In this document: positions 38,036 to 50,867 of the stretch, in pieces | How the letters are laid out: each line of letters starts with the position of its first letter | How positions within the stretch are numbered: position 1 is the stretch's first letter | Origin: Apostichopus japonicus | Lineage: Eukaryota > Echinodermata > Holothuroidea > Aspidochirotida > Stichopodidae | Length of the DNA stretch: 64,000 nucleotides | Direction: 5' to 3' | Assembly: GCF_037975245.1 (NCBI RefSeq) | Contig: NC_092570.1 | Location: 12,811,001 to 12,875,000, forward strand | Program-made: the position numbers and the translations under genes | The notes under the pieces: generated by a model | The model's database searches: none | What the model was told of the DNA's origin: nothing | Seen by the model: the letters and a program-made list of their open reading frames with translations, nothing else

Positions 38036-38470
38036 TAAGGTGAGTCTCGTCTATCCGACATGCTCAGTGATTAACCTCCTCCATGTATCACAATCTTGCG
38101 CAAGGCCCATTGCTTCCTTGAAATCGTTAATGTCCTTAAATTGCGACTTTATTTTTCAAAGCAAGGAAGTCACAGGCCTCCCTCCTGGTTCAGCGGTATG
38201 TCTCAATGCTTCTCTTAAAGCAACTGTTGCTGTGAGCGTCCTCCTGGAGTCTTGCTACATGACCGAAAAATCTCAATCTTCTATGTGCGACTATGGATGA
38301 CCAAGGTGTTTGGTTGGTTTAATTGTAGAGCTCATCGTTTGATAACCAATTGTTATTGGTCCATCTAATGTTGAGAATATTACAAAGTCTCCTTTGAAAA
38401 GTGTCAATTTTGCGATCAAGATCCTTTGTTGTGCCCCACAGTTCGCAATTGTACAAAAAAAATACTCTTT
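38036..38470 (-). pseudogene. Second LINE 3' fragment, opposite orientation
   Basis: The minus strand reads LYNCELWGTTKDLDRKIDTF, FQRRLCNILNIRWTNN and RRLRFFGHVARLQE, again the C-terminal reverse-transcriptase region, with frameshifts and stops further on. It ends next to a (CTA)n tract at 38,020-38,038, a plausible LINE tail. Sequence differs from the plus-strand fragment at 36.9 kb, so these are two different insertions. Confidence 0.8.
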
Positions 38471-38479
38471 AATAAAGTT

Positions 38480-40930
38480 TCAAAAATCCTAAGCTGAATG
38501 TTCGGCTTATGTAAGTTTGCTTTGGAAAATACTTGAAACTAAGAAACAAATAAATATCATTAATCCATATAGCCGAATTATGCACAACAGCAACACTTGC
38601 GAGAAGTTGGGGAAAAGTTTCCTTGCTTTGAGCAGTTTGACAACCAGCAATAGTACAAAATTTTACAAGTATAGCTTAGGCCTTTCTATTTCTGGTCAAG
38701 CCATCAATGAAATCACATAGCTGAAGGACAGGCTCTGGCCTAGCCTAGATCTAAACCATGCACTGCGCAATCACACAAGCTTTAAAAAGATCATTAATGC
38801 CATTACTAATACTATTGCTAATTTACTGGACACCATCATAAGTAAGTTAGCATAGGCCTAGGTGTGCCTGAGCATTAGGCCAAAAAGAAATTAGCCTAAC
38901 TAACTAGTCTATAACTGCTTAACAAAAACATTTAGGCCCAGGCTAGTTAGGTTAGACTGTAATCCTAAGTTAGACCTGAGTTTGGATAGGATTAGGACTA
39001 GCCTAATTTAGGCCTAAGCTATGCCTTAATTTAGGCTTGGGCTAAAGTTTTGCTAGGGCTGACTTTAAGTAAGATTTGTAGGTTACCGTTATCTGTTATT
39101 GGTGCTAATGCGTCTCACTTAGGGAATGTATGGTTAGGCTCTTCTTCTTCCTTTTTACGGCATGAAACCGAATTAAAAGTCGACAAAATTCCGTTTTTTA
39201 CTGTTCACTTTGTGCCTTTCCGACTTGCTTCACTTTAACTTCATGCCCAGCTCTAAATTATGAGATGTAGACTCCACCTTCAAACTTCAGTAATTCGTAC
39301 CCGTGTCTTCGCTGGCATTGTGTTTTACTATTGAAGGTTCACGTACTGCGTAGGCTATGTTCAATACGTCTTACGTGCAGTTGTATACTATTTTGAATTT
39401 TGCCCAATTCCACGCTTGTGTTGATCAGCTGGTTAACTGCAATCTGATTGGTTGTGTTCGAAGCACGCAAATGACTATTCATTAGTTCAAATTTGATGAC
39501 GTAACATGACAATAGCGTCCAGACGAAACAAACAACAGCTCTACTGTCAGGCTTTGTGTACACATGCTATAAGAATCTCTGTATCTAGGATCAGTCTGAA
39601 TAGTATAGACCAAAAATATGCAAATGGCCATTATGTGTATTGCAGTTATACAGTTCCACTTTAGGCTACTAAGTGCAGATCTTTTTCCCGTTCAAAAGTG
39701 AGTAGATCACGTTGTTCGTTTTTGGTGATTATGTGGATCAAGATGTTTGGTTTTCTCGATGCAATCAGTGAAAGTGCGGGCATGAGAATGTTTCTCCCAC
39801 CCCCCCCCTCCCGATCCCATTCTGTCCTTCAAAACAGAGATCCGGCAACCCTGTAAACACGATAAGCGCGATATTTGGATCCATGTAGGCCACAAGAATG
39901 TTACCGTTTTCATATAGAGGTGATATGTCATTGAGGTCACCCGATGTCAAAGTCTGAAAATATTGTCAAATTGTGTGCAAACACAATGTGACAGGGGCAC
40001 AAGCCTGGTCGAGCTGTCCTATAAGCACAGCTCCTGCAGGTTCGCAAACTATCAAATAAAGCAGACTTATTGTTAATGAACGAGGATATAGTAGAAAAAA
40101 GAATATAACCAAATATTTCTCCGACTGGAAGCATAACCACCCCCCCCCCTAAATAGACAAAAGTTAAATCGGTGCCAGTCAGAGGAGGGGGAAGCTGACT
40201 TTACTGGAAGGCCGCCCCATCACTTGCAATGATGAACCTCCCAGGAGTACCTAGCCATATGAGCCAAAACAAAATGGGGGGAGGGAATAGCTGCATGTGC
40301 CCCAGAAGTAATACTTCCGGAGTTTGACTGACAAGCCCTCTAGCCACCGGGTGCTAAACTAGGGCCCCCCTCCCTCTGTCAGAGTCGAGGCCTCCCCCTC
40401 TCCCCACCCCAAGTTTCTAAAGTCGAGGACGTCGAGGAAGAATTTAAATTATTCTTAGCATAGGTAATTGAGGAGGAGGTTCTTACTCAGAGGGTCGAAG
40501 AGAAAGGTTATTTACTTTATTTTTTATTTATTTATTAATTTTTCTTTGACGCATTTAGGTGGTCAAAAAGTGGGGTAGTATTTGTCACTACAAACAGCTT
40601 TTTTTTTTTGGCTATATACTTGTTAAGACATGTTATGACAAATTATAATTGCAGTGCTGTGGATAATATTTAATTTGGAAACTTGATAATTAGTGCACAA
40701 ATACTGCCTTAGTATTACAGATTTGCATCAGGATATTGGGAGGGAGACATTTAAGATTACATTTAAAGGGTAGTAAAGCTCCTCCAGTTTCTCCCAGTAA
40801 TATTACTATTTTGTTTTTAAATTAAGTGAATGCCATTGACGACTCTTTTGTTATTGTTGAGATCAAAGGTCGTCTGCAGTTGAAGAAGAACACAACTCAT
40901 TTGCAGTGTTACGTTAAGTGTTCTAATCAT
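38480..40930. other. Intergenic upstream of cyclin B3; possible promoter near 39,440-39,500
   Basis: No gene is supported. TAGGCCTA-rich sequence lies at 38,850-39,060. On the minus strand, about 2.7 kb upstream of the cyclin B3 start codon, a CCAAT box (AACCAATCAGA, about 39,442-39,452), a TTTGAA element resembling a cell-cycle CHR site (about 39,485-39,490) and a TTACGTCA CRE-like site (about 39,496-39,503) cluster together. The order and spacing are not diagnostic and the first exon is not located, so this is a weak guess. Confidence 0.3.
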
Positions 40931-40937
40931 GTAGACC

Positions 40938-41319
40938 CAGTGGCGTAGGAAGGTACTTTTGAGTGGGGGGGGGGCTGAAGACTGATGGCCGGCCTGGGGG
41001 AGGGGTCTAAGTCTAAAAAAATCCAAAGGGGAGGGGGACACCCCCTCCCCTTTGGATTTTTTTTGCATTTCCAGGTGGCCTCAGATGCAATTTGGTGCAA
41101 TATAGCACACTTCAGCTCCCACTCCATTTTGTAAATAATTTTGCATTTTCACTTGGCCTTAAATGCAATTTGGTGCTCCAAATGAGATTTTTTTCTCATT
41201 TGGAAATGAAAAAGGGGTTTTCTGACTTGCGGAGCGGGGGGGGGGGGGGGGCGGAATGATACTTCCGCCCCCCATATTTTTCACTGGGGGGCTGGCGCCC
41301 CCCGGTTCCTACGCCCTTG
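40938..41319 (+). mobile_element. hAT-type MITE, CAGTGGCGTAGGAAGG family, copy 1
   Basis: The ends are CAGTGGCGTAGGAAGG and the complement of CAAGGGCGTAGGAACC. Flanks are TGTAGACC (40,930-40,937) and TGCAAACC (41,320-41,327), which match at six of eight positions, both differences being transitions. The interior has a long hairpin (CCAAAGGGGAGGGGGACACC against its complement, 41,022-41,060) and a duplicated TGCAATTTGGTG block. The copy at 59,592-59,964 is about the same throughout. Confidence 0.88.
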
Positions 41320-42461
41320 TGCAAACCCATAAGAAGGAATCACTACTTAGGCCTACCTATCACATGAAGGCCCAAAACAAACCGATACTTCCATACCAAA
41401 TGTCAATACACCTGGAACTGCATGCCCTGTTATGTGAATATTATGAGACGAAAGCAAGGCGCGGATCCAGGTGAGGGAGGGGGGGGGGGGTGGGGGAGTG
41501 ATAAGTTAAACAGCCTCATATTTTCAACCTCACACATTTCAAAAGTTGCGTAGGCCTAATATCGAATTAACTTGTAATCTAAATACGGCGTCAGACCGAA
41601 CCATTTCATGTTTTAAGTTTCTTATCAATCCCCTGGGGGAGGCTTATACACCACTCTATTGATGCCAGTCGGATTCGACTATCCCAGGACTAAGACCATT
41701 TCATTTATAAATACAAATCCTTTGTCCTACCATGCCGGTTTTGTAAGGATAAAGTAATTATGTTGATGATACTTATGGCAGTGACGATGTCGACCAATTA
41801 ATACAATGATCATGCATATATGCATGTTGGTAATAATGATATATGCAAGGATACGTCGAATTTCATCGTTTTTGTTTAAAAGAGGTTCTTTATAGTTATC
41901 GCCTTTTCTGTCGGAAATTCCTAATTCATCACGTCCCCTGGTTATTTACATTGGTCATTTTCTGAAATGTTTCTTCATTAAAGCGAAAACTTTTTATAGC
42001 AAATTACAAACAAAAAAATGATGATAAAATGTATGACACTAAACAGTTTCTCGTTTGTTGTAATTGTACATTTAAGTATTTATTAAATTACACAGACTTT
42101 ATAGTTATGGTACGATATCCAGAAACGTAAGTTAAACAAAGAGAACCAGATCTGGACGATACAAACATGGACGAAATGTTATGTTTTGAAATTAAAATAA
42201 ACACGGTAATAACTTATTGAAAGAGAAAAGCAATCTTCATTTCTCGATGTAAATGCGCATAAAAGATACATATTCAATTTATTTTGAATATATCTATATT
42301 CATTAGCTAAATAACTTTTTATATCGAATTAGGCCTATATAATATGAATTAATTTTAACCAGTGACTTCACGTTTATTAAGGTACTTGTCCTCTCCTAAA
42401 TCTTTGACGGAACCATAGACTTAATTTCCTAGCACGGTATATGATTTACGAATATGCAGAT

Positions 42462-42527
<66 letters not shown>

Positions 42528-45500
42528 CAATTTCGCTTGGATACGTTCGTATTTAAGATTTAGCCTATAATATATATAATAGAAAACTTATTTGTTCCAT
42601 GAATTGAACGTAATATTTTATATTTTCATTGGCAAATACTGGGCGGTTTTGTCCATGTAGCGGTTTCGGTGAATGATCATAAAAAGTAACTAATAACGTT
42701 TCCCTAACGTTTAACTTTACATTTATACGGTATGGTGAAGTTAATATCGTGCAAACTTAGCAATTAGTAATATTTGGTAAATACGTTTGTTTTCTTCTTC
42801 AAAGTTTCGCCTCATCAAATCAGCCGTAGATTGACAATATACTAATAAATGATTTATATAATGCATCAAATCATAACAGCGCCATCTCTATTCTCTAAAT
42901 CTGGAATGCAGAGTCACATGGCTCTTTCTGATAATCTTCGCATCATTTTCGATTCTCCTCACCACCCCTCCCCTTCCCTTTCCCATCACAAAAATATTAT
43001 GCTAATACACAAGGTTATATATACTGAGTATAAAATGTACTGCACCACTTGTCATAGAAAACCAAGTGGCCTCCGTCACCCTATAAACAATCATTCAAGA
43101 AAGGAATAAAAATATAACTTAGTAGGCCTCTAGTACAGTAGTTTCGTTCACGATGTGGTGACCAAGAAATTTTTGCCAATTAACACCTATTGGCATATAT
43201 TTTCTTGGTGTTCAAATAACTCGTCATAAGGCTAAATAACTTCATTAGTTCAAATGCGGCTGGTGAATAGATTTGTTAGAATGCCGCATTTTAAAAGCTG
43301 GTATATCACGACAATTATACTCAGAGTTAGTATACCGTAATATTTTATCGTTTCTCTTTGGGTTGACATCTAGCTGTAACTGGTTCTACTATACTTTTAC
43401 AACTGGTATATCAGCATATAGTTTGCTCTCTCAAGTTGGATTCCACACACAGTTACCGTCCAGAAGCGTATAACAAAACGCAACAGGGCCCAGTGGAAAT
43501 GACACCCAAAGGAGACGTCACGTCCCAGACAGGATTTCTGCTTGGCCCACTTTTTGATGTCATATCTAGACGCTCGGACATGGCTCACTAAAGCTTTCTC
43601 CTGTATACTGTAGTAAATAGTATAAAACTGATGGGTGGTTAATTTATTTAGAGTCTTGTCCACGGGCCCAGGAGGACGCACTGTCCTATTCCTATACGCC
43701 ATGTCCAGTAACTTGCATGAGAAATAAGAGGGGCTTCATAGAGACATACATGAGTATATGTATATTGACTCTATAGCACAACACAAATAGTCGCCAACAG
43801 AGTAGTATATGCCCTATATAGGTCGACATTTACTGTAGTAAAGCTGCGGACACATCCAACTGTGCGAACAAGACCGACATCGGTAGTTCACAACCAATAT
43901 AATAACGCTATTTTAAACTAAAGACCTTCTCCATGTCAATACAAGGGACATTTCGGTTTCGGACATTGTAACATATTTTGATGAGGATAATATTGCATAC
44001 TGTTAATTGGAAATGTTATCTCATGCATGTCCTTAATTAGAGATATGGTTTTTGAAATGTGACCTTTGACTGTCTCACCTTCCCCGAAGTGGGTCACGTG
44101 TCAATGGTCTGTGGTGCCATCATGGCAGTTCAAGAGCTAGATCGAGTTTCCTCTTGTAATTTTTCTTGAAATTCGGAAACAGTTGGAGTTTGTATATAGT
44201 AGACATAACTTTTTTGTGTGGAAATATGCTAACCCCGTGCGGAAAAAACAGAGCAATTTTCAGTTCAATTTCCATGATGACATCTTCACTCTACTGTTAC
44301 CAGATACATTAATAAATATCGAAAACAAAATCGAACTATTAATGTATGTGCTAAATAAAACCCTATGAGGATGTGAAAGGAGCAAATTTCCAGCAATTTT
44401 GTAAAGTAATAATTTTCAGCGTAAGGAGAGTAGACATTTAAACTAGCCAATTTTTCTTTTCAAACGGAGGTGATATAATGTAAATAAGCCTTAGAGTATC
44501 ATCATTAATAGCGGGAGATCTCGGTGCTTTTTTACAGATGAAGCCTGCATTTTAAATATGTGCGCTCCTCGGCTGAACGTATAGTGCAGGTCAAGCTGAG
44601 CTGGCGTGCGGTCCAATGCGGCCTGAAAGATTGACCCTATGTTAGCTGATTATGTTCCATGGGTTTATCAAGCTGCCGTTCCTCCCGTGTACGAAGATGC
44701 CCTTTTATCTAGTACATGGTATTTCTAAAACACTTGATGACATCTATACATGTTGAGAGACATCAATACAGCAAACTAACAGCTTCACAAGCCCCCCCCC
44801 CCACTCCCCATATGCATCAACAAGTTAACCCACAAGTCGGATGTACCGTGCATACTGTGAGGGTGAGACTTGTTATAGGCTAGATGCTCACATATGTTGT
44901 TTTCGTTGTCGCTTTATAGTTGCAACACCGGCTTATTGACACATCAATGGAACATGCACTACCATGGTAGTAATTTCTGCCCAATTGGGGTGTCCTGATG
45001 CTGCTTGATGGTGTTGGATCCCAGAACTATCACAGATTTCCTATACACTAACCGTGACCTTTATGACAATAAAGCTATCCGTTTAGCGGCCCCCAGTTGT
45101 AAGGGCGAAAAAACGTCCATCGATGTCTCGGTGTTGATACCGTCGTCGGAGTTATTGTTGACACTCATTAAATGGCGTTTTTCAATATATGTTATACACA
45201 TTACTTTCCACCCCGAGAGTACGAGCGACCGTCAATGTCAGTGTGGCATTAAAGCACTGCATGCTTGTAACAAACAGTAAGTTAAATCCCCTAGTAACAC
45301 CCTCCGAGTCCCCCAGCCTCATACATTCTTACCTGCAGTTTCCGTGTCAAAAGTCATCGGTACCGCGACTGGAAAATACATAACTTACCAAATGCGACAT
45401 TATATATATGTTGGTTAAAGTATCTCTTAGTTAATTCAGCACGTTTGGTGATATGCATATAGGCTATAATAATATAGATTGGCACTGGTGCTGCGTTACA

Positions 45501-45670
45501 AACATTATTGGACCATATAGCCCACTCCTTCACTTCCAATAACTACTATACGAAGAGGACCGCACAAGGGCCGGTATATGTGTCACCAATATTAACACGC
45601 GCGGGCGAGGTAGAAATTTCATGACCTCGAGGCTGATAATTGTCCCTCTTTTCAGGAGCTAACACATTTG
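41320..45670. other. Intergenic, no gene seen; (TA)n at 42,466-42,523
   Basis: AT-rich unique sequence with a lone hAT-type terminus (AAGGCGCGGATCCAGG with a G-run, about 41,456-41,492). No coding exon was recognised. Short open frames (for example 43,397-43,702) lack family resemblance or splice context. Confidence 0.5.
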
Positions 45671-45676
45671 GTGGGG

Positions 45677-46384
45677 TTAAGTGATACTAGCTGATCGACT
45701 AAAAACCCAACGGTCCGTCGACCTCTCGTCGCCTCCACTGGACGACACTGCCTGAAGTTCGAAACTCATTTGAGTGAGCTCTCGAAATAATTTTAGCCTA
45801 TTCAACGGTCTCTCTCTTGGTAAAATCAAACCATTTTCTTCCGGTCCAAATTTACGCCCGAATTGAGCTGGCCTTATTAAATTCAAATGATGCAAACTTT
45901 CCATAACCGTTGGAATCTTCTTCAATATATCAGCACGAGCGAAGATTATCCAGTGACCATTTGCACATTCAAATTCGACTTCTAGAAATTCTTGTACTTT
46001 TGGTTCATCTAGTTTTCGCTTGATCTCCTCTTGAATTGCAATCTTGTTATCTCGTATATTTTTCAGAGCCTCCACCAATTCAGATATTTGATAATAATCC
46101 GCTTCTGCCATAAGCATATCTAATTCTGGGAAATTTTCCGGTAATATAAGCTCCGAACGTCGTAGAAAATTGAGCACATAGCGAAACAATGGGCCATCTC
46201 CGTCAATTAAAAATCGTCCTTCATTATCAACGGTCGTTGGCATACGACCACTGAACATCGATCCTAACATAGAATCGGGATATCGTACAAGTGTAGTTCT
46301 TGCCGTTGTATAAATATGCCCGCCAACATTCAGCGATACAAACTCCTCCATTCTCAATACACTTTCCTGATTGGAATCCGTCAT
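45677..46384 (-). CDS. KCTD6/KCTD21-like BTB domain protein, single exon
   Basis: KCTD proteins form oligomers through an N-terminal BTB/T1 domain and often act as adaptors for cullin-3 ubiquitin ligases; KCTD6, 11 and 21 bind CUL3. This 235-residue frame has LNVGG at residues 18-22, RYPDSMLGSMF at 34-44, and DGPLFRYVLNFLR at 63-75, the diagnostic T1 motifs. After residue about 110 a coiled segment and a C-terminal domain follow, ending near WVFSR. Length is close to human KCTD6 (237). I chose the first Met (MTDSNQ); Met12 is an alternative. The frame has no intron, as in vertebrate KCTD6/21 where the coding part is one or few exons. Which paralogue it corresponds to is not resolved, so no symbol is given. 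The neighbours do not inform its function. Confidence 0.92.
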   Translation of the reverse strand: MTDSNQESVLRMEEFVSLNVGGHIYTTARTTLVRYPDSMLGSMFSGRMPTTVDNEGRFLIDGDGPLFRYVLNFLRRSELILPENFPELDMLMAEADYYQISELVEALKNIRDNKIAIQEEIKRKLDEPKVQEFLEVEFECANGHWIIFARADILKKIPTVMESLHHLNLIRPAQFGRKFGPEENGLILPRERPLNRLKLFRELTQMSFELQAVSSSGGDERSTDRWVFSRSASIT

Positions 46385-47500
46385 TAGTTTGAATAAAACA
46401 AATTCGCTTACCTACCGAGATGAGCAAAGGCACATGTAGATTCCGTACGTAGATTTATATAGTCAAAATTTTGGATAACCGTGCCCCCTATATGCTGTTT
46501 TTACCGTTTTACTGTACTGTTTTACTGATTGAAATTATGTATATATCGCCTATGCACACATTGACTTTCTCGTAACGTGTTTCGTCGAGGTAACGATCTC
46601 ATTCATTCTCTCTGCATATATTATATAAATTAAAGAAACGACGAATTCACGTACACTATAGGTGCATTAGACTAAAATTCGTCTAACAGGCTGTTCTTCA
46701 CTGGTAATGCTGTGCTCAAATTCAGCGATGTTGCCTTGGTAATAAAGTGTTAACCAAAAGGATTATGAGAAACTGCATGGATGCATACATGGGAATGTGT
46801 GTGGGTTGAGGTGGGGGAGGGGGGGGGGGGGTTGTGGAGGGATCGTTGGCGAAGTGAAAAGGAAACCTATGTCCATGGGAGACCGTAGACCGTAGGTCTA
46901 CTAAAGATTTGATAGCAAGGTCTTGCATATCTAACACATTTAATAGGGCCAACTAGACTCACATCCGCATACTAGTATCAAAGATGTAATTCGAGTTTCT
47001 TCTATAGAGCTCGTATTTAATTGTTTTCTAGTTTCAAGTTGAACTTGTAACTTCTTATGTTAAAGTATTGTTTGTTTTATTCGAAATTTCTTGTCATTTG
47101 AACATTGACTGTACTTGAAGACAGTTTCAACTTGACATTTCCGAGATTGAGACATATAAGGGTTTAGACAGAAGCGGCGAAAGAGGGATCAGTCTGGAGG
47201 GGAGTTGAGGGGGGGGGAAGGGAGGGGGTGGAGGGGGTGTGAGAGGCAGTGGCATATGTGACCTTCATTTGCCAAGGGACCAAACCATAGACTCACCAAC
47301 AAAAGAAAACTTTTTAAATTGCAATTCCTTAGGAAAGGTGCACTTTTCAAAAATGAAACAATAGTTATGATAAGCAACAGAGGGCATCGATACTTTTCCC
47401 CGCAAAACTGAGGGAGGGGCAACCGGCTTCGCAAGTTCGCTGCCCCTATGCTCAGTTTACACAATACATCTGGAGAAAGGTAGTAGTACGGTGTGCTTGT
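46385..47500. other. Intergenic, no gene seen; G-runs
   Basis: G-rich tracts lie at 46,812-46,832 and 47,198-47,242. Nothing else was recognised. The region just right of 46,384 is the presumed promoter side of the KCTD gene, but no TATA-like box stands out. Confidence 0.5.
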
Positions 47501-47509
47501 AACAATACA

Positions 47510-48430
47510 ACTATTTCAATTCAATTCAATTCTTTATTTCAAGTATAAATCATTAACAATTTATAAATAGAAAAAAAAATTATAAAAAAAAATCACAACA
47601 ATGGTTCTAGATCCCCATGCTGTATGAACATGTACTCCCTATAAACAAAAGAATTCCTATAAAGTTCAATCCTGAATCTGGGAGTTATTGCAGCATTCCT
47701 CAAATTGCAGTTTGTCTTATTGCACAGAGAGTTTATTGCACAGTGGAGTGTGTGTCCTTCATTTCTATGGATGTTATTTAGTACAAAGTGGCTATTCTTA
47801 CGACTAGTTGTAAGAATAATTTCCGACTACGCATGCGCAGTTGCTATTTTTATGACCAGTAGTACTATTTTAACGACCAGGAGTAACAATAATTTCCGGT
47901 TAGGGTTAGAATTAGGATTGAGGATTAGGGTTATGTTTAGGGTTAGGGTTACCCCTACTACATGCGCAGTTGCTTTATTTACTTTACTGCGCTTGAATTC
48001 GCCTTTGTTGTAAGAATAGTTTATAAATAATTGTTACGACTAGTTGTAAGAATAGCCACGGCCTATTTAGTAACCTCTCAAATTCCTTCCTAGCATCCGT
48101 ATTAACTTTATCTTTAAGTAGGTTATGATTTAATCCAAAGATTCTCTCACAGTATCTCAGGAAACTTAATAATCTTTTCTTATCTTTCATTTGGACAAAG
48201 TGATACCAGACCGGGGCAGCATATATGATATTTGGCAAGATAGAGGCCTCAAACACCCTTTCCCGTCCGAGGTTAATCTCATGTAATCAGATTCATATTT
48301 TACTGAATGTGGCAATATCAAAAAGTGATGAAGCATGGTTATAGCCTGATTGATTTTCGTAAACGATTTATCGAAACCTTGACGTAAACAAATGTCTATA
48401 ATCTTTCGGATAGGGGAATTAATTTTAGCC
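47510..48430 (-). pseudogene. CR1/L2-like LINE 3' end, interrupted by a MITE
   Basis: The minus strand at 48,250-48,080 reads VFEASILPNIIYAAPVWYHF and then LLSFLRYCERIFGLNH, typical of the CR1/L2 reverse-transcriptase C-terminus. Past the insertion at 47,784-48,063 the reading resumes as NIHRNEGHTLHCAINSL and ends near RFRIELYRNSFVYREYM, the characteristic closing motif of such elements. The low-coordinate end carries repeated TTGAA units (47,515-47,535, minus strand), a plausible 3' tail. The upstream part to about 48,430 is frameshifted. The element is 5'-truncated. Confidence 0.85.
47784..48063. mobile_element. MITE with GTGGCTATTCTTAC ends and TTAGGG-like tracts, 280 bp
   Basis: The inverted ends share GTGGCTATTCTTAC(G/A)ACTAG. 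The 9-mer TATTTAGTA flanks both sides (47,775-47,783 and 48,064-48,072), and the interrupted LINE frame joins across it. A 9-bp duplication fits Mutator-like elements, though other classes cannot be excluded. The interior (47,897-47,955) has several degenerate TTAGGG repeats, and ACTACGCATGCGCAGTTGCT-like text occurs on both sides of them. Confidence 0.85.
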
Positions 48431-48519
48431 TACAGTAAAATCTCAACGAGCATGCAGCTACCTTTTCCATCGGAACCAGCAGCTAGGGGTCATTATTCTC
48501 TGTTGTACCTCTTTAAAAT

Positions 48520-50520
48520 TCGCCACTAATGCGGCAAAAGACAACGCGCAGGTGTGAAATCCTTTCTTTGGCGTGAAAGTTGAAGAGCCTTGCCATTATT
48601 TCTGCTGTGCTGCTCATGTTAGAAAGCCTTTTCATAATTTTGCGTTGGAAAATGGACTTATATGATGGAAATTGCATTCGCCAGTTACAAATATTTCAGT
48701 TCCCCAATCCTACGTTATCGGAAATCCATTCATATATGAAGAGTAGCTGCCTACATTGTAATTTAACGGAAAAGGATTAAGTTAAAGGAAGCGTGACCGA
48801 CTTCGTCAATGCCTTTGTGGTGAAGTGTGGAATTCACCTACATTCCGTAAGCAATTGTTATATTTACATAATAATAGCACGCGCGTTCTTTTGGGATTAC
48901 ACTTGCCGGTGATACACACAGGTGTTTATCGTGTGTCGTCTGCATGAACGGGGACGTTGAGGTGTAGTTTGGGTCACGGTCTTGTTTGGATAGAAAACAA
49001 ATGGTGACAGAAGGAATTTCAGGACGGTATAGGAAACATGCTGTCAAATTTGCAGTAGCCAACGAATGTAGAGAAGGGTTATTACCGAAAATGTACCGTA
49101 AGTATCGTACAAGTTGTAAGAATTTCTGCGGTGCGTAAGGTATAAGCGTCCCAGCTTCGCCTGGCTGGTTTTGTGGGTACGTGTAATTTTAGGCATTGAA
49201 GCCTATTCAATAAAACTGCATGCATGATATAGGCCTAGGACGTCTGACTCTGAGTACTGTAACTGGCAAATACAGTCAATACAGCGCACGATACGTTAGA
49301 TTACCTATGGTATGAAAGCATTGCAACTTTCATTTCAAAGCTGGATTGAGGATAAAAGTCAATTGAATGTTTTACAGGTTCTAAATTGATGTCATAATTT
49401 TAAAGGCCTAGGCTCTAGCCAAAGTAGTGAATCTGAAATGATTTGGGTTAGGCTAGGACTCGGAGCTTGAAAAAGAGTTACAATTACAGGTCCTTAGATT
49501 TAAGCAATATATTGGCCAAATGCCAGTTGATTTTTGTTCAATATGCCACTACTGTAGGGCCCAGGCCTAGAATATAAGGCACTCACATTTTTGTGCAAGT
49601 AGAAGAACATATACATGTGGTAAAAATTATCAATCAAAGAAATGGGCATGATTTCCATACCTTCTATTACAATTCCTGTATTACTGCTTAGCCTATGTGG
49701 TGTGTGCTACAACAGAGGAAATGCCACGTACTACATGGGAATTTTGATTTTAGTCAACTGAAAGTACCATCACTTTTTAAAATTTGTATTTCCTAGCAAA
49801 TGGCTATATGAAGATTTTTGCCATAATTTTACCAAGTGATTGAGATGCTTTAGTATTGATTTATTTTTCCCAAGATTCAAAGTCACTATAGGCTATGCCT
49901 ACTTGGATTGCTGGTTCGACCGCCCTTTCTTGTAGTAGGCTATGTCATGGGGAATAAGATGAAATAATAAGCTGAAATAGCAAATAATAGATAAGAGAGG
50001 AAACCTCATTTCAAGCATGAAATGAATCTAGCTATTTGTCTGAACAGAAATCTGTACCTTAGTAACAAACTGAAGAGGTTATAGTTTTCAAGGTCAAATG
50101 TAAAAGCCTATTGGCTATACAGTCATTTCACAAACATTCCTATGATCTAGACACTTTCACTTAATATTATTGTGGTGAAGATGAGACATTGAGAGCAATT
50201 AAGTTTAACAATGTTGACAAACATTTCATGCCTCTTGATTCCAATATTAGTTTAATATCCATTTATGATTTATATGTTCATAATTAATTGGAAGACATAT
50301 GTTACCAAGGAGATTGACAATTAAAGTAGGGGATCGAGCCATATTGGCCGTGCGCATAGCCTTGGTTTATAATGTTGCATCTGTTGGGCTACTGCACCGT
50401 ACAAATCAAATTTTCATTGAGCGGTTGTGAATGAATTGCAGTATAGCTATAGTAGCTGTATGAAGCAAATTGATTGCATCTGAGTTTACTCTATACTATA
50501 CTGTTGCTTCCGTATCATAA
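48520..50520. other. Intergenic or intronic; one weak plus-strand exon candidate
   Basis: A plus-strand frame at about 48,980-49,099 reads KQMVTEGISGRYRKHAVKF and ends at a good donor (ACC|GTAAGT). I do not recognise the product and no partner exon was identified. The rest shows AT-rich sequence and TAGGCCTA-type motifs only. Confidence 0.25.
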
Positions 50521-50527
50521 TTGTGGT

Positions 50528-50859
50528 CATAAAAAAATAGCCTATAACAACAATTTTTCAAGAGCTCCACGCATGTTTAACATCTTAAAGTGCATATCAT
50601 ATAGGCATGCATCGGTTATTACATCGCATGCCAATTACATACAATCATTTGCCGTCTTATAACCCTTCCATATTGGTTTTTAAGTTTTCGGGAAGTTGTA
50701 ACAATAATAATGATAATAATAAGTTTACCCATTGAAAAACACATTGTAATTTATTTTCCTTTCAGTAGGTGCCCGAAAAATTCTCAGCATATTGCCCAAA
50801 TTTTCACAAAAATATTTGATGGGGGGGGGCCCAGGGGCCCCCTGCCTCCTACGCTTATG
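50528..50859 (+). mobile_element. hAT-type MITE, CATAGGCGTAGGAGG family, 332 bp
   Basis: The right terminus is the complement of CATAAGCGTAGGAGG; the left begins CATAAAAAAATAG and is degraded. The exact 8-bp duplication ATTGTGGT lies at 50,520-50,527 and 50,860-50,867. The interior shares ATCATATAGGCATGCAT and TTACATCGCATG with the element at 21,336-21,770. A poly-G run lies just inside the right end. Confidence 0.88.
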
Positions 50860-50867
50860 ATTGTGGT

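Noticed and set aside
47897..47955. Chromosome end or ancient telomere fusion
   Set aside because: The TTAGGG tract is short, degenerate, and contained inside a 280-bp element with its own target duplication.
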